Below are positions 44,803-54,771 of a stretch of 64,000 bases of DNA, piece by piece; the stretch's first letter is position 1; the number at the start of each line of letters is the position of its first letter. The notes below the pieces were generated by a model. That model had not been told where the DNA came from and did no database searches. It saw only the letters and a list, made by a program, of their open reading frames with translations. The translations under genes and the position numbers were made by a program. The stretch spans positions 7,501 through 71,500 of the forward strand of contig NZ_VFJB01000003.1 of the NCBI RefSeq assembly GCF_008362905.1, given 5' to 3'. The DNA comes from Deferribacter autotrophicus (GTDB lineage Bacteria > Chrysiogenota > Deferribacteres > Deferribacterales > Deferribacteraceae).

Positions 44803-46029
44803 ATGTCTAAGATACTTGCAATAGACGATAGCCCAACTATGCATCGTCTTTTCAAAATGATCTTTACTGAAGAAAATGGTTATCAGTTAGAATCTGCATA
44901 TAACGGTGAAGAAGGATTAGAAATCCTGAAAAGTTTTAATCCAGATATCATACTACTCGACTTCATTATGCCAAAATTAAACGGTTTTCAATTCGCAAAA
45001 CTTATCAGAAACGAAATGAATAAAGATACTCCTATTTTACTAATTACCAGTAGAGCTGAAGACGTAGGAACAAGATTTCAAGAAAGATTTACAAATATAG
45101 ACTTTATTGCCAAGCCTTTTCAAGCAGACGATTTAGTAAACAAAGTTGAAGAGATGCTAAATACCAAAGCAGGTAACACCGCAGAAAAATCCGCTGACTA
45201 TTTTAGCTCTTCAGATTATGAATCATTACAAGCAGAAGAATCATCTGTTTCTGTACTTCCTATCAACAAACTTCAAGATAATGTAATGACTAAAATAATC
45301 AAACAAGTAGAAGATGGCGTATTACCATCTTTGAGAGCTTTAATTGAAAAGACATTAAAATTTGAAACAGGATACATGATAAGTGATGTTAAAGGTACTG
45401 AGATTACTCTAGAGAAACTAAAGGAGCTAATCGATAAATTTGAAGGGGTTCTTACTTTTTTTAATAATGAGAGGGATATTCATTTCTACATTCAACATGG
45501 ATTTATAATTCATGCATGGATTGGAGACAATAAATTTCATGATGTTTACGAGCTATTCCAAGATATTTGCAATACATGCCTAATGGAAGTAGAAACATTA
45601 TCCGAGCTTTATGAACAATTAAGAAATTTGAACTTTGATGACAGCTACATCCAAAAATACTATGAATCATATCTTCTTTCAATAATTGAGCAGATTTTAG
45701 AGGAAGATTTTAGGTATTACCTAGATGAAGTAGATATACCAGAAACTTGCCACTCGCGATTCAAATATGACGTTTCCAACCTTATTCCTTCATACCATGT
45801 ATTTAAAGAAGAAAAAATCGAAATAAACAAAATAATTTTTGACGACAATTTAAAGCCCAAAAAAGTGGATACTAATATTTCATCGCTAAGTAGATTTGAG
45901 AAAAAAATTTATGAACTATGTGATGGAAATAAAAATGTTGGAAAAATTGTAAAATACTTTGGCAACAACAAACAAATAGCCAAAAATACAATTGGTGCAT
46001 TAGTATTAACTGGTTTTCTAGAGATATAA
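44803..46029 (+). CDS. Receiver-domain protein with long C-terminal region (chemosensory cluster)
   Basis: 408 aa from ATG 44803 after TTGGAGG. N-terminal REC about 1-120 (AIDDSPTMHRLF; phosphoacceptor IILLDFIMPKLNG; ITSRAED; AKPF). A long middle follows, then a C-terminal 50 residues (SRFEKKIYELCDGNKNVGKI, KNTIGALVLTGFLEI) that look like the winged-helix-like DUF4388/PatA tail of gliding and type IV pilus response regulators. First gene of the seven-gene chemosensory cluster. Confidence 0.75.
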   Translation: MSKILAIDDSPTMHRLFKMIFTEENGYQLESAYNGEEGLEILKSFNPDIILLDFIMPKLNGFQFAKLIRNEMNKDTPILLITSRAEDVGTRFQERFTNIDFIAKPFQADDLVNKVEEMLNTKAGNTAEKSADYFSSSDYESLQAEESSVSVLPINKLQDNVMTKIIKQVEDGVLPSLRALIEKTLKFETGYMISDVKGTEITLEKLKELIDKFEGVLTFFNNERDIHFYIQHGFIIHAWIGDNKFHDVYELFQDICNTCLMEVETLSELYEQLRNLNFDDSYIQKYYESYLLSIIEQILEEDFRYYLDEVDIPETCHSRFKYDVSNLIPSYHVFKEEKIEINKIIFDDNLKPKKVDTNISSLSRFEKKIYELCDGNKNVGKIVKYFGNNKQIAKNTIGALVLTGFLEI

Positions 46030-46043
46030 AATAGGAGGCAAAG

Positions 46044-46403
46044 ATGAAAAAAATCCTAATTGCAGAAGATAGCGCCACTGAAAGAGAAATTATGAGAAAA
46101 GCGTTAGAAGCTGAAGGGTATATAGTAGTACCTGTTGAAGATGGTGATAGAGCTATTGAAGAAGTTAAAAAGAATAACTATGACCTTGTTATATTAGATG
46201 TTATTATGCCAGGTAAAAATGGATATCAAGTATGCAGAGAAATTAAAAAAGACGAACTTATAAAAGATATACCAGTAATTATCGTAACATCCAAAGGGCA
46301 AGAAAGTGATAAATTTTGGGGTAAAAAACAAGGTGCTGATGAATATATCGTAAAACCTTTTAATATTGATGAATTGATCAAAACTGTGAAGAGGTTTCTG
46401 TGA
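46044..46403 (+). CDS. Single-domain response regulator (PilH/CheY-like)
   Basis: 119 aa. LIAEDSATEREIMRKALEAE, phosphoacceptor LVILDVIMPGKNGYQ, VTSKGQESD, YIVKPFNIDEL. AGGAGGCAAAG before ATG. GTGA overlap with the next gene. Likely output of the CheA below or a phosphate sink. Confidence 0.9.
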   Translation: MKKILIAEDSATEREIMRKALEAEGYIVVPVEDGDRAIEEVKKNNYDLVILDVIMPGKNGYQVCREIKKDELIKDIPVIIVTSKGQESDKFWGKKQGADEYIVKPFNIDELIKTVKRFL

Positions 46404-46867
46404 TCAAAGAACTCCTTGATAAAAAACTAAAAAAAGATGTCTTCGCAGATAAGGTAGAAAAAGAAACATTTATTGAATGTAAAGTAGGAAATTTTATATT
46501 TTTTATCAACTTAAAAGATGTCTATATAATCTTAGATTTTAAACCACTTGTGGAAATCCCTGGTGCACCACCACATCTACTCGGTTTAGTTTATTATCAG
46601 GGGGAAGTAATACCAATATTAGACTTGAAAAGTTATCTCAATCAAACATTAGTTCAAAAGACAATTGACACAAGATATGTTATTATAAAAGCAAAAGATG
46701 AATTATTGGGTATTTTTGTGGATGAATCATCTAAAATGATATCAATACCAAAACCTTCTATTGAACCCGTTGACGAAGAATTATTTAGCTTTAAATGTAA
46801 ATATCAAAATGATGAAATCAAAATTTTAGATGTGTTAAAGTGCTATAACGTATTCAAAATTGATTAA
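46400..46867 (+). CDS. cheW: CheW-like coupling protein
   Basis: 155 aa from GTG (GAGG upstream). VGNFIFFINLKDVYIILDFK, EIPGAPPHLLGLVYYQGEVI PILDL pattern is CheW, and VDESSKMISIPKPSIEP follows. Bridges receptor and CheA. The N-terminal 30 residues are extra. Confidence 0.9.
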   Translation: MIKELLDKKLKKDVFADKVEKETFIECKVGNFIFFINLKDVYIILDFKPLVEIPGAPPHLLGLVYYQGEVIPILDLKSYLNQTLVQKTIDTRYVIIKAKDELLGIFVDESSKMISIPKPSIEPVDEELFSFKCKYQNDEIKILDVLKCYNVFKID

Positions 46868-46879
46868 AAGGAGTGGACC

Positions 46880-49030
46880 ATGAGACTTAGTTTGAATGTC
46901 AAGCTTTTCATTTTGATCCTTTTACTGATTTTCGTTACAGGATTTATTTCTTCTTATTTTATCTACAAAAACTCTACAAACTTGGCTCTATCTCAGGTAC
47001 AAAAAGAACTTTCTGGTAAGGTTAATAATGTCCGTGTGATTTTAGACCAGATAAATGAGGATATAATTTCTACAGTATCAGTTACCTCTAAACTTCAAGA
47101 ACTAAAAGATGCTTTTAAAAATAATGAAGGTAAGAGAAAACTTAATAAAGTCTTTAATGACCTTTTAGCCAGAAAAGAAATCGGATATATTAAGGGTTTT
47201 TTTGTAATAGACCAAGATTACAATTATGTGAATAAAAAGTTTTTATTTAAAGGAGACGTACCTGGTATCGATGAATTTATATATTTTGAAGACTTAGAAA
47301 AAGAAAAGATTTATTTCGAACCTATACTCTCTTTAGATTTCCCTTATTTTGTCTACTACACAGGAATTTTTGAAAAAGGTAAAGTAATTGGAGCCCTTGG
47401 CGCAGTAATTGATGCTAACTACATATTCACTTCAATTAACAAATCATTTACTGTGAGTGACACTCATAATGCTGAGCCAACATGTCAGAGCTGCCATACA
47501 GGAGCAAAAAATCTTTTAAATTATGGTTTTGTTATAACTCTAGATGATGATGGTAATGTACTTTTAAATACTCTTGTGCGGGATACACTTATTATTGCTC
47601 CTGATAAGTTTTTTACAAATATTGTAAAAAAAGAAAAGAACAACCTTTTTAAAAAATCATCAATCAATAAAGAGATTTCTTTCCAAAACAACAGTTTTGT
47701 AGGCTCTATTGGTAGAGTAAAACTTAATAAATTTGGTATTATAGTAGGATTTTTTAAGAATAAAGCCTATATCTTAGGTCAAGTTGAAAAAGGTAGACAG
47801 CAATCAATCCTTTATACTATAGGTTTTGCTGGTTTAGTGTTTATTTTAACTTTCATCCTCTTCAAAATACTTTTCTCCCCATTATTCAAAATAAATGAAA
47901 CAATGCGTAAAATTCAAAAAGGTGATTATGATGTAAGGGTTAATATTAAAAGAAAAGATGAACTGGGTGATATTGCAAATACTTTGAATGAAATGCTTGA
48001 TGAATTAAAAAATTATATTCAAACGGAAGAAGACAGAAATAGGCTACAAAGACAAGCAATACATCTGATGGATGTAGTTTCGAGTGCCGCTGATGGTGAT
48101 TTGACCGTTCAAGCAGAAGTTACCGCTGATGAATTAGGAGCGGTAGCAGACGCTTTTAACCTCATGACAGAAAGTATAAAAGAATTAATTGCTGAAATTA
48201 AAAAAGCTGGTGACTCCATTGTTGTGTCTACAGAAGAACTGCTTAAATCTTCAGAAAAAACAACTTCTGGAGCACGTACTCAGATTGAAGAGCTTGAAAA
48301 AGTTGTTCAAAAATTGGAAGATTTTAAAAATAGAATGACTGAGGTTGTGAATAATGCCACCAAAACCCTTGATATAGTTTTACAGGCAAACGAAAGTGCT
48401 AAAAGCGGTAGTAAGCTACTTCAAGAAACCATTGAGGCTATGAGTGACGTTAGAAGGTATTCTCAACTCGCCAGTAAAAAAGTTAAATCCCTTGGTGAAA
48501 AATCAATGGAGATTAACGAAATCACAAGAGTGATTAGTGAAATTTCTAACCAAACAAACCTTCTTGCTCTCAACGCAGCTATAGAGGCAGCAAGGGCAGG
48601 TGAATATGGACACGGATTTGCAGTGGTTGCTGATGAAATCAGAAAGCTTGCAGAAAGAACAAATGAAGCAACAGAAGAAATTACTAATCTTATAAAAACA
48701 GTACAATCAGAGACAAGTGATACAGTAAAACTCGTTGAAGAAAGTTCCTCCAAAATTGAATTTAGTTCGAAGAAAACCGAAGAGGCAGGAGATGCGTTAA
48801 TTGAAATTAATGTAAGCCTTGAAAAAGTGAGTAACGCGGTAAAAGGGATGACAGAAAGTATTTCCTCTCAAGCTGAAGAGACCAATGAAGTAATCGAAGT
48901 AACTGAAAAAGTGAAAGAAATTGCAGTAACTACTGCTCAAGACGTTCAGAAAACCAACAAGATTATTACAACTCTATCCCAACTTGCTGAAATGCTCAAT
49001 GAAGCAGTTAACAAATTTAAAGTAGAGTAA
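46880..49030 (+). CDS. Methyl-accepting chemotaxis protein with periplasmic CxxCH heme motif
   Basis: 716 aa. TM1 about 8-30, periplasmic sensor about 31-310, TM2 about 312-335, HAMP ([20 protein letters not shown]), a second HAMP-like segment ([14 protein letters not shown]), and a C-terminal signalling domain with hairpin tip [20 protein letters not shown]. In the periplasmic part Cys202, Cys205 and His206 (CQSCH) form a c-type heme motif. The double HAMP resembles PilJ-type receptors. AGGAG before the ATG. Confidence 0.93.
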   Translation: MRLSLNVKLFILILLLIFVTGFISSYFIYKNSTNLALSQVQKELSGKVNNVRVILDQINEDIISTVSVTSKLQELKDAFKNNEGKRKLNKVFNDLLARKEIGYIKGFFVIDQDYNYVNKKFLFKGDVPGIDEFIYFEDLEKEKIYFEPILSLDFPYFVYYTGIFEKGKVIGALGAVIDANYIFTSINKSFTVSDTHNAEPTCQSCHTGAKNLLNYGFVITLDDDGNVLLNTLVRDTLIIAPDKFFTNIVKKEKNNLFKKSSINKEISFQNNSFVGSIGRVKLNKFGIIVGFFKNKAYILGQVEKGRQQSILYTIGFAGLVFILTFILFKILFSPLFKINETMRKIQKGDYDVRVNIKRKDELGDIANTLNEMLDELKNYIQTEEDRNRLQRQAIHLMDVVSSAADGDLTVQAEVTADELGAVADAFNLMTESIKELIAEIKKAGDSIVVSTEELLKSSEKTTSGARTQIEELEKVVQKLEDFKNRMTEVVNNATKTLDIVLQANESAKSGSKLLQETIEAMSDVRRYSQLASKKVKSLGEKSMEINEITRVISEISNQTNLLALNAAIEAARAGEYGHGFAVVADEIRKLAERTNEATEEITNLIKTVQSETSDTVKLVEESSSKIEFSSKKTEEAGDALIEINVSLEKVSNAVKGMTESISSQAEETNEVIEVTEKVKEIAVTTAQDVQKTNKIITTLSQLAEMLNEAVNKFKVE

Positions 49031-49032
49031 AA

Positions 49033-51351
49033 ATGGCAAATATTAATAAACAGGAATTAGTAAATTTTTTCCTAATGGAATCTGGAGAACATTTTGATAC
49101 CATATTTAACGGTATCAATGTTCTCCTTTCTGATCCTGATAATTGGTCTATTATTGAAGAAATTTTTAGAAGCACTCATACCTTAAAAGGCTCTTCTGCA
49201 ATGGTGGAATTTAATAACTTCTCAGAAGTTGCCCATTCCCTTGAAAATTTACTGGAAGGGATCAAAGGGGGGAGAATAAAACGAAATAAAGAAATCTTTT
49301 TATTTCTATTAGAACTCTTTCACAAGTTGGATGAACATTTAAAAAAAAATAAGAATGATTTAGATGAAAATATAAAAGAAAAATATATAAACAAGATAAC
49401 ATCTTATTTAAAAAGCAATGAAACAATACCAGCAAAAACAAAACCGGAATTACGAAAAGTTGCTAAGCCATCGAAAAAACTAATAGACCAAGAATTTCCT
49501 ATCAGAACTCCCGATTCTATAGATTCTTATATCCGTATAAATATTGAAAAGATTGATTTTCTTATAAACCTCGCAGGTGAATTAATAGTTGCAAGAAACA
49601 GACAAGGAGAATCTTTAAAAGAGATTCTTGCTCTTACAAAAGAACTTGAATACTCAAAACAACGATTAAATAAAATCCTTGATGAATTCAGGGAAAAATA
49701 TATGTATTCATTGCAACAAGAAGGAAATAATGAAGACAATGAAAGCATAATATTATCAGATTTTTTTGAAGGAGAATTTGATAAATACACCGATATTAAT
49801 ATATTAACCAGACAGTTAGTTGAAGTCGGTAACGATATTTCAAGCTTGATTTCTGAACTTTTCCACAAATTGTCCCAATTTCAAACTGATATTCTTTACA
49901 TAAATAGAGTAACTGACTCCATTGAAAAAAGTCTTACAAAAATGAAATTGGTTCCTGTAAAAAACCTGTTCAATACTGCTATGCGAACAGCAACAATTAC
50001 TGCAAACAATGAAGGTAAAAGTGTTAATATTTTCATCTCTGGGGAAAAGATCGAAATAGACAAATCTATTCTCGACATGATCAATGATGCCTTTTTACAT
50101 CTTGTAAGAAATTCTGTTTCACATGGTATTGAAACAGAGAAAGAAAGAAAAGAAAAAGGCAAACCAGCTACTGGAAGTATATATTTAAGAGCTTACAGAT
50201 CGGGAACTTCCATAATTTTTGAAATAGAAGATGATGGTAAAGGGATTGATATAAATACAGTAAAAGAAAAAGCTGTATCTTTAGAACTTATACAAGAATA
50301 TGAAGCAAATAATCTAAGAATGGACGATCTTTTGCAATTTATATTTACACCAGGATTCTCTACAGCAGAATCCATCACAGATGTTTCAGGCAGAGGAATA
50401 GGCCTTGATGTAGTAAAACGTATTGTTGAAAATCTTGGAGGATCAGTATCTGTCTACACAGAAAAAGACAAATTTACAAAATTTATCCTTGTTATACCCG
50501 TAACTCAATTTATTGCCGAATATTTGATCGTCAAAGAAGATAAACATATCTTTGCCATACCACTTCAATCTGTATACGAAATCATCCCTCTGGAAGTTAA
50601 TAAAATCAAAAAAATTGGAGAGCATTTCTTTTACAATCTGAGAAATGAAGTTTATGAAATTGTAGATTTAATGGTTGCTTTGGGTGTAAAGAAAAAAAAT
50701 GAATTCAGGGAAAATTCATTTGGAATACTTGTAGATGGTCCACAAAAAAAATATATGATTCAAGTGGAATCTATTTTAGGTAGAGAAACTACTATAACCA
50801 AAAAATTTAAGCCATTTTTAGTGAAAATAAATAAATTCTTGGGAACTTCAGTAAGTCCCAAAGGCGACGTAAGACTAATTTTAGATACTGTTCGTCTGTT
50901 CTCAACAAAAATCAAGGTAAGAGATTTCACAAAAATTGATAAACCAAAAGATGAAAAAACCATCTCATATCATTCAAATGGAATTCTAATTGTTGATGAT
51001 TCAATTTCGGTAAGAAAATACTTATCAGATATTTTAGTTAAAAATGGCTATAAAGTCGTTCAAGCAAAAGATGGATTAAACGCTTTAGAAATTCTTGAAA
51101 CAAGTAGGTTTCCTTATATTATTACTGACCTGGAAATGCCAAACGTTAATGGTTATGAATTAATTGATAAAATAAGAAATTCTTTACAGGACAATGAAGT
51201 TAGGATATTTGTCGTAACTTCAAGAGCCACTGAAAAACATAAAGATAAAGCATTAGAACTAGGTGCGAATGGCTTTATCATTAAACCATTTACAGAAGAT
51301 TCCATACTAAAAGCTATAAAAGGTATAGATCATGAAAGCATTGATGTTTGA
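49033..51351 (+). CDS. cheA: Hybrid histidine kinase CheA with C-terminal receiver
   Basis: 772 aa. HPt domain with phosphorylated His49 (FRSTHTLKGSSAM), dimerisation/kinase core (HLVRNSVSHGIETEKERKEKG, DDGKGID, GRGIGLDVVKRIVENLGG), CheW-like regulatory domain (about 490-630), REC domain (IVDDSISVRKYL; TDLEMPNVNGYE; IIKPF) about 650-770. Fusions of this kind occur in Pil-Chp, Frz-like and other non-flagellar chemosensory systems. Overlaps the next gene by 20 nt. Confidence 0.95.
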   Translation: MANINKQELVNFFLMESGEHFDTIFNGINVLLSDPDNWSIIEEIFRSTHTLKGSSAMVEFNNFSEVAHSLENLLEGIKGGRIKRNKEIFLFLLELFHKLDEHLKKNKNDLDENIKEKYINKITSYLKSNETIPAKTKPELRKVAKPSKKLIDQEFPIRTPDSIDSYIRINIEKIDFLINLAGELIVARNRQGESLKEILALTKELEYSKQRLNKILDEFREKYMYSLQQEGNNEDNESIILSDFFEGEFDKYTDINILTRQLVEVGNDISSLISELFHKLSQFQTDILYINRVTDSIEKSLTKMKLVPVKNLFNTAMRTATITANNEGKSVNIFISGEKIEIDKSILDMINDAFLHLVRNSVSHGIETEKERKEKGKPATGSIYLRAYRSGTSIIFEIEDDGKGIDINTVKEKAVSLELIQEYEANNLRMDDLLQFIFTPGFSTAESITDVSGRGIGLDVVKRIVENLGGSVSVYTEKDKFTKFILVIPVTQFIAEYLIVKEDKHIFAIPLQSVYEIIPLEVNKIKKIGEHFFYNLRNEVYEIVDLMVALGVKKKNEFRENSFGILVDGPQKKYMIQVESILGRETTITKKFKPFLVKINKFLGTSVSPKGDVRLILDTVRLFSTKIKVRDFTKIDKPKDEKTISYHSNGILIVDDSISVRKYLSDILVKNGYKVVQAKDGLNALEILETSRFPYIITDLEMPNVNGYELIDKIRNSLQDNEVRIFVVTSRATEKHKDKALELGANGFIIKPFTEDSILKAIKGIDHESIDV

Positions 51352-51709
51352 ATGTGGAAAAATCGGTTTTTTAATTGATCTAAACAACTTATTGCATGTG
51401 TCAGACATTAATGACATACAAAGACAAGGAGAAGATGAAATATTAATATTTGATTTTAGTAAGTTCTTAGATGGAAATACTAAACCACAATATGTAATAT
51501 TTTTGACCGATGAAAAAAGATATATTGGGGTGCTAGCTGACAAAATTTATGATATAATAAGTTATAATGAATTTAAACCTTTCGAAAAAAACAGTTTTGA
51601 TGTAGAATTTATAAAAGGTGTTGTGGAATATAACCATAAATTGTTATATTTACTTAACGCTGAAAATTTGATAGAGGTTGCTTATGAAGAAAAAAATAAT
51701 GCTAGTTGA
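51332..51709 (+). CDS. Small CheW-like domain protein
   Basis: 125 aa, weakly CheW-like (FECGKIGFLIDLNNLLHVSD, IFDFSKFLDGNTKPQYVIFL, KRYIGVLADKIYDIISYNEF). Shorter than the other CheW and missing the PGAP-type loop. It could be a second coupling protein or an adaptor between CheA and the next protein. Overlaps both neighbours. Confidence 0.7.
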   Translation: MKALMFECGKIGFLIDLNNLLHVSDINDIQRQGEDEILIFDFSKFLDGNTKPQYVIFLTDEKRYIGVLADKIYDIISYNEFKPFEKNSFDVEFIKGVVEYNHKLLYLLNAENLIEVAYEEKNNAS

Positions 51710-53117
51710 TGACAGTGTTACAATCCACAGAGTTATTGACCTTTCTTTGGATGATGAACTGTATGAAGTTGCAAAAGCATTCTCTTCAGATGAAGCAAAG
51801 CAGAAACTACTAAACTTTTCTCCAGACGTTATTTTAATTGATAATAAGCTACCTGACATAAAAATTGATGAGTTTGTAAGAGAATTAAAATCATCTTATC
51901 CTGATACTAAAGTTGTCTTACTTGTAGGTGCTTTTGATAACTTTCAACAAGAAGACTTAGAAAAAGTTGGTGCCGATTCTTATCTTTTAAAACCATTCAA
52001 TTCTACCGCATTGGAAGAAGTAATTGAAAAATTTTCAATCAAAGAAGAAGTTCCCGCTGCTGAAGTTGCACAACAAAAGGTAGAAAGGGAAGAAGATGTA
52101 GAAGAACTTCTCGCGACTGTAACTTCTGAAGCACAAAAAGAAGAGACAGAACAATTCGAAGAAATTTTAGGAGAAATAGAAACTGAAGAAGAAAAACAAG
52201 AAAAAATCACTGAAATTGATACTGAAAAAGAAGAAAGCGTAGAAGATCTTTTCAAAGATCTTGAAAAAGAGATACAAGCAGGCGAAGAATTAGAAAAACC
52301 TGCAGAAGGCATCGAAGATATTTTTTCTGATTTAGAAGTAACTGAACCATCTGTCACTGAAGAGATTCCTAAAGAAGAAGTAAAAGAGCAAGCTGATGTT
52401 GATTTATTGTCGGAACTTAGAGAATTAACAGAGGAGAAAGAAGCTGAAGAACAAGTAGGTGAAGACAAAGTTGACGAACTCTTCCAGGAGCTTGAAGAAG
52501 AGCTAACTTCAACAGAAGTGCAGACTGGAGAAGGATTATCAGAAGAACTTTTTGAACATTTAGAATCTGAACAAGCTGAAATCCCAGAAGTCAAACCAAC
52601 CACCAGCGAAGAACTTGAAGAAAAAATTGAAGCAGAACCATCTCAGATAGATGCAAAGGTTGAAAACCTTCTTGAAAAAGAATTGCACATAACCGAAGAA
52701 GCTCCTCCTTTGGGTGAAATTGATAAAGAAATTGAACCTTCACTGGAAGAAACAGAACCTGAAACTACCGTAGAACCAGAAGCTGTTCGTTTGGAAGAAG
52801 AAATTGAAAAAGAAGAAATTGAGGAAAAACCTGAAGAAGTGTCCCTGCGTTTTGATACTGAAACTTTAGTAAAAACAATAGAAAATTCTCTTAACAATTT
52901 AAAAACTGAGCTTTTAAAAGATGTAAAAGCTCAAATTTCAACTAATATTATCAAATCAGCACTATCTGAAATAATCAATGAAGATTTTATAAAAGAAACA
53001 CTTAAAGATGTTTTATCAAAAACTATCGAAAAAGCTGTATGGGAGATTGTCCCAGAACTCGCCGAAAAACTCATTATAGAAGAAATCGAAAAACTAAAAA
53101 AAGGTGAAGTTGAATAA
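51684..53117 (+). CDS. Receiver protein with long acidic linker and PopZ-like tail
   Basis: 477 aa from ATG 51684 (GAGG upstream). REC about 1-120 (MLVDDSVTIHRVIDLSLDDE; phosphoacceptor VILIDNKLPDI; LKPF). Residues about 128-395 are a Glu-rich, low-complexity linker with repeated ExLF/ExxF words (VEDLFKDLE, VDELFQELE, SEELFEHLE). The last ~85 residues are helical and end VWEIVPELAEKLIIEEIEKL, similar in pattern to the C-terminal oligomerisation region of PopZ (DUF2497) and to tails of delta-proteobacterial response regulators. May organise the array at a cell pole. Confidence 0.75.
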   Translation: MKKKIMLVDDSVTIHRVIDLSLDDELYEVAKAFSSDEAKQKLLNFSPDVILIDNKLPDIKIDEFVRELKSSYPDTKVVLLVGAFDNFQQEDLEKVGADSYLLKPFNSTALEEVIEKFSIKEEVPAAEVAQQKVEREEDVEELLATVTSEAQKEETEQFEEILGEIETEEEKQEKITEIDTEKEESVEDLFKDLEKEIQAGEELEKPAEGIEDIFSDLEVTEPSVTEEIPKEEVKEQADVDLLSELRELTEEKEAEEQVGEDKVDELFQELEEELTSTEVQTGEGLSEELFEHLESEQAEIPEVKPTTSEELEEKIEAEPSQIDAKVENLLEKELHITEEAPPLGEIDKEIEPSLEETEPETTVEPEAVRLEEEIEKEEIEEKPEEVSLRFDTETLVKTIENSLNNLKTELLKDVKAQISTNIIKSALSEIINEDFIKETLKDVLSKTIEKAVWEIVPELAEKLIIEEIEKLKKGEVE

Positions 53118-54163
53118 TGGATAAGCTCAATTACAAAAAAAGTGGTGTAAATATCGACGAAGGTAATTTATTTGTAAAAAAAATAAAAGGTTATGTAGAA
53201 TCAACTTTTAATGAACATGTACCTGATTCTATAGGCGGTTTTGCTGGACTTTTCGACATATCCTTCATAAAAAATTATAAAAAACCTCTTTTAGTATCAG
53301 GCACAGATGGTGTTGGTACTAAATTAAAAGTAGCTTTTATGGCGGGGAGGTATGATACCATCGGCATTGACCTGGTAGCCATGTGTGTAAATGATGTAAT
53401 TGTGACAGGGGCTAAGCCCCTGTTTTTTTTGGACTATTTAGCCACAGGGAAACTAGACTCTAGTAAAATGGCTGATGTAGTAAAAGGTATTGCAGAAGGG
53501 TGCAAAGAGGCAGAAACTGCGCTAATTGGTGGTGAAACTGCTGAAATGCCAGGGATGTATGGTCAAAATGAATTTGATCTTGCAGGCTTCTGTGTCGGTG
53601 TTGTGGATGCAGAAAAAATTATTGATGGAAAAAAAATATCAGAAAATGACGTTGTAATTGGTATAAAATCAAACGGATACCACAGTAATGGTTATTCACT
53701 TTTGAGAAAAATATACTTTGATTATTTAAATCTTAAAATCGACGATAAAATTAACGATTATCAAACTGTAGCAGATATTCTTTTAAAACCCACAAAAATA
53801 TATTACCAAGAAGTAAAAAAACTTTTACAGGAAAATATAAAAGTGAAAGGGATGGCTCACATAACAGGAGGAGGATTCTACGAAAATATCCCGAGAATAC
53901 TTCCTGATAACTGCTCAGTAAAAATATTTAGCGAAAAAATACCTGAACTTTTTGAATATACTTTTATCAAGCAAAATACAAATATTGAAAACAGAGAGCT
54001 TTACAGAGTATTTAATATGGGTATTGGATTGATTGTGGTTGTGGCAAAAGAAGAAAAAGAGCGTTTATTAAATATTTTAAATAAAGATTCTACCATAGCC
54101 TACGAAATTGGTTTTATAGAAAAAGGTGACAAAACAGTAAAAATTTCAGGAGTGGACTTTTGA
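53117..54163 (+). CDS. purM: Phosphoribosylformylglycinamidine cyclo-ligase PurM
   Basis: 348 aa. Step five of purine synthesis. KKSGVNIDEGNLFVKKIKGY, SGTDGVGTKLKVAF, GGETAEMPGMY, SNGYHSNGYSLLRKI, HITGGGFYENIPR. Start overlaps the previous stop (TAATG). Confidence 0.98.
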   Translation: MDKLNYKKSGVNIDEGNLFVKKIKGYVESTFNEHVPDSIGGFAGLFDISFIKNYKKPLLVSGTDGVGTKLKVAFMAGRYDTIGIDLVAMCVNDVIVTGAKPLFFLDYLATGKLDSSKMADVVKGIAEGCKEAETALIGGETAEMPGMYGQNEFDLAGFCVGVVDAEKIIDGKKISENDVVIGIKSNGYHSNGYSLLRKIYFDYLNLKIDDKINDYQTVADILLKPTKIYYQEVKKLLQENIKVKGMAHITGGGFYENIPRILPDNCSVKIFSEKIPELFEYTFIKQNTNIENRELYRVFNMGIGLIVVVAKEEKERLLNILNKDSTIAYEIGFIEKGDKTVKISGVDF

Positions 54164-54771
54164 AAAACATTGCTGTTCTTTTATCTGGAAGAGGAAGCAA
54201 CTTTAAAGCTATCTATAACGCTATAGAAACAAAAAAAATCAAAAATGCTCAAATTTCAGTGGTTATAAGCGATAAAAGTGATGCGCCCGGCTTAAAATTT
54301 GCTAAGGAAAAAGGGCTCAATGCTTTTTTCGTTAATCCAAAAGAATTCAGTTCAGTAGAAGAGTTTGACAAAAAAATTGTTGAAGTTTTAAACAGCTTTA
54401 AAATTGATCTTGTATGTCTTGCTGGTTTTATGAGAATCATTACTCCATATTTTGTAAGAACTTACAAAAACAGAATAATAAATATTCACCCTTCACTACT
54501 GCCAAGTTTTCCTGGATTGAATGCACAAAGACAGGCTCTGGAATATGGTGTAAGATTTTCTGGATGTACAGTGCATTTTGTAGACGAAGAGGTAGATCAC
54601 GGTCCTATAATTTTACAGGCCGTTGTCCCTGTATTACCAAATGATACTGTAGAAACCCTTTCAGAAAGAATTCTTAAAGAAGAACACCGAATATACCCTG
54701 AAGCTGTAAAATTGTTTGTGGAAGATAAACTTAAAATTGTTGGGAGAAAAGTCATTGTTAAAGAAGATTAA
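54160..54771 (+). CDS. purN: Phosphoribosylglycinamide formyltransferase PurN
   Basis: 203 aa from TTG 54160 (MKNIAVLLSGRGSNFK), AGGAGTGG upstream. LAGFMRIITPYFV, NIHPSLLPSFPGL (catalytic Asn/His) and VDHGPIILQAVVPV with the Asp. Third step of purine synthesis. Overlaps purM by 4 nt. Confidence 0.97.
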   Translation: MKNIAVLLSGRGSNFKAIYNAIETKKIKNAQISVVISDKSDAPGLKFAKEKGLNAFFVNPKEFSSVEEFDKKIVEVLNSFKIDLVCLAGFMRIITPYFVRTYKNRIINIHPSLLPSFPGLNAQRQALEYGVRFSGCTVHFVDEEVDHGPIILQAVVPVLPNDTVETLSERILKEEHRIYPEAVKLFVEDKLKIVGRKVIVKED

